From positions 13,923-20,617 of the forward strand of contig OKRF01000031.1 in assembly GCA_900290315.1 (NCBI GenBank): a stretch of DNA of 6,695 bases. The letters are read 5' to 3'. The notes under the pieces are model-generated. The model was not told where the DNA came from. It searched no databases and saw only the letters and a program-made list of their open reading frames with translations. The position numbers were made by a program, and so were the translations under genes. Positions 6,655-6,695 of this stretch are shown here, piece by piece. Position 1 is the first letter of the stretch. Each line of letters opens with the position of its first letter. The DNA comes from Candidatus Sulfopaludibacter sp. SbA3. Its GTDB lineage: Bacteria > Acidobacteriota > Terriglobia > Bryobacterales > Bryobacteraceae.

Positions 6655-6695
6655 TTCTTTTGGTTGCCGAGTGGGACGGACGATCGTTTTTTGTC

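Overview
This 6.7 kb window is GC-rich bacterial DNA in which every supported gene lies on the minus strand, so transcription runs from right to left. The gene set suggests an acidobacterium (Solibacter/Bryobacter-like). The pointers are dciA next to gatC-gatA and an ECF sigma factor whose C-terminus runs into a membrane domain, a layout I associate with that phylum. This is inference from recalled gene order, not a database result, and no rRNA or other phylogenetic marker is present.

Right part (about 3901-6529): one large gene for an unusual three-part protein. It has an ECF-type sigma factor (regions 2 and 4) at the N-terminus, then a membrane domain with about seven or eight hydrophobic segments, then an extracytoplasmic TIM-barrel domain that looks like a clan GH-A glycoside hydrolase. 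The barrel is broken by a perfect 28-bp tandem duplication (4452-4507). Because 28 is not a multiple of three, the reading frame shifts and the second half of the barrel lies in another frame (3901-4479). Removing one repeat unit gives a continuous 866-residue protein. The 166 bp upstream hold a ribosome binding site and three consecutive stem-loops, but no recognised gene.

Middle and left part (1-3832): a compact housekeeping and redox cluster in the order dciA (DUF721, helicase loading) - gatC - gatA (amidotransferase subunits) - sod (Mn-type superoxide dismutase) - sthA (soluble transhydrogenase, cut off by the window edge). dciA and gatC overlap by 4 bp, and the other gaps are 14, 42 and 52 bp, so the five genes could be one transcript. 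A possible promoter precedes dciA. GatC and GatA are two of the three subunits of the tRNA-dependent amidotransferase; gatB is not in the window. Sod and SthA form an oxidative-stress and NADPH-balance pair.

No tRNA, rRNA, CRISPR array, insertion sequence or phage gene was seen. The item most worth following up is the membrane-anchored sigma factor fused to a hydrolase-like sensor domain, together with the duplication that splits it.
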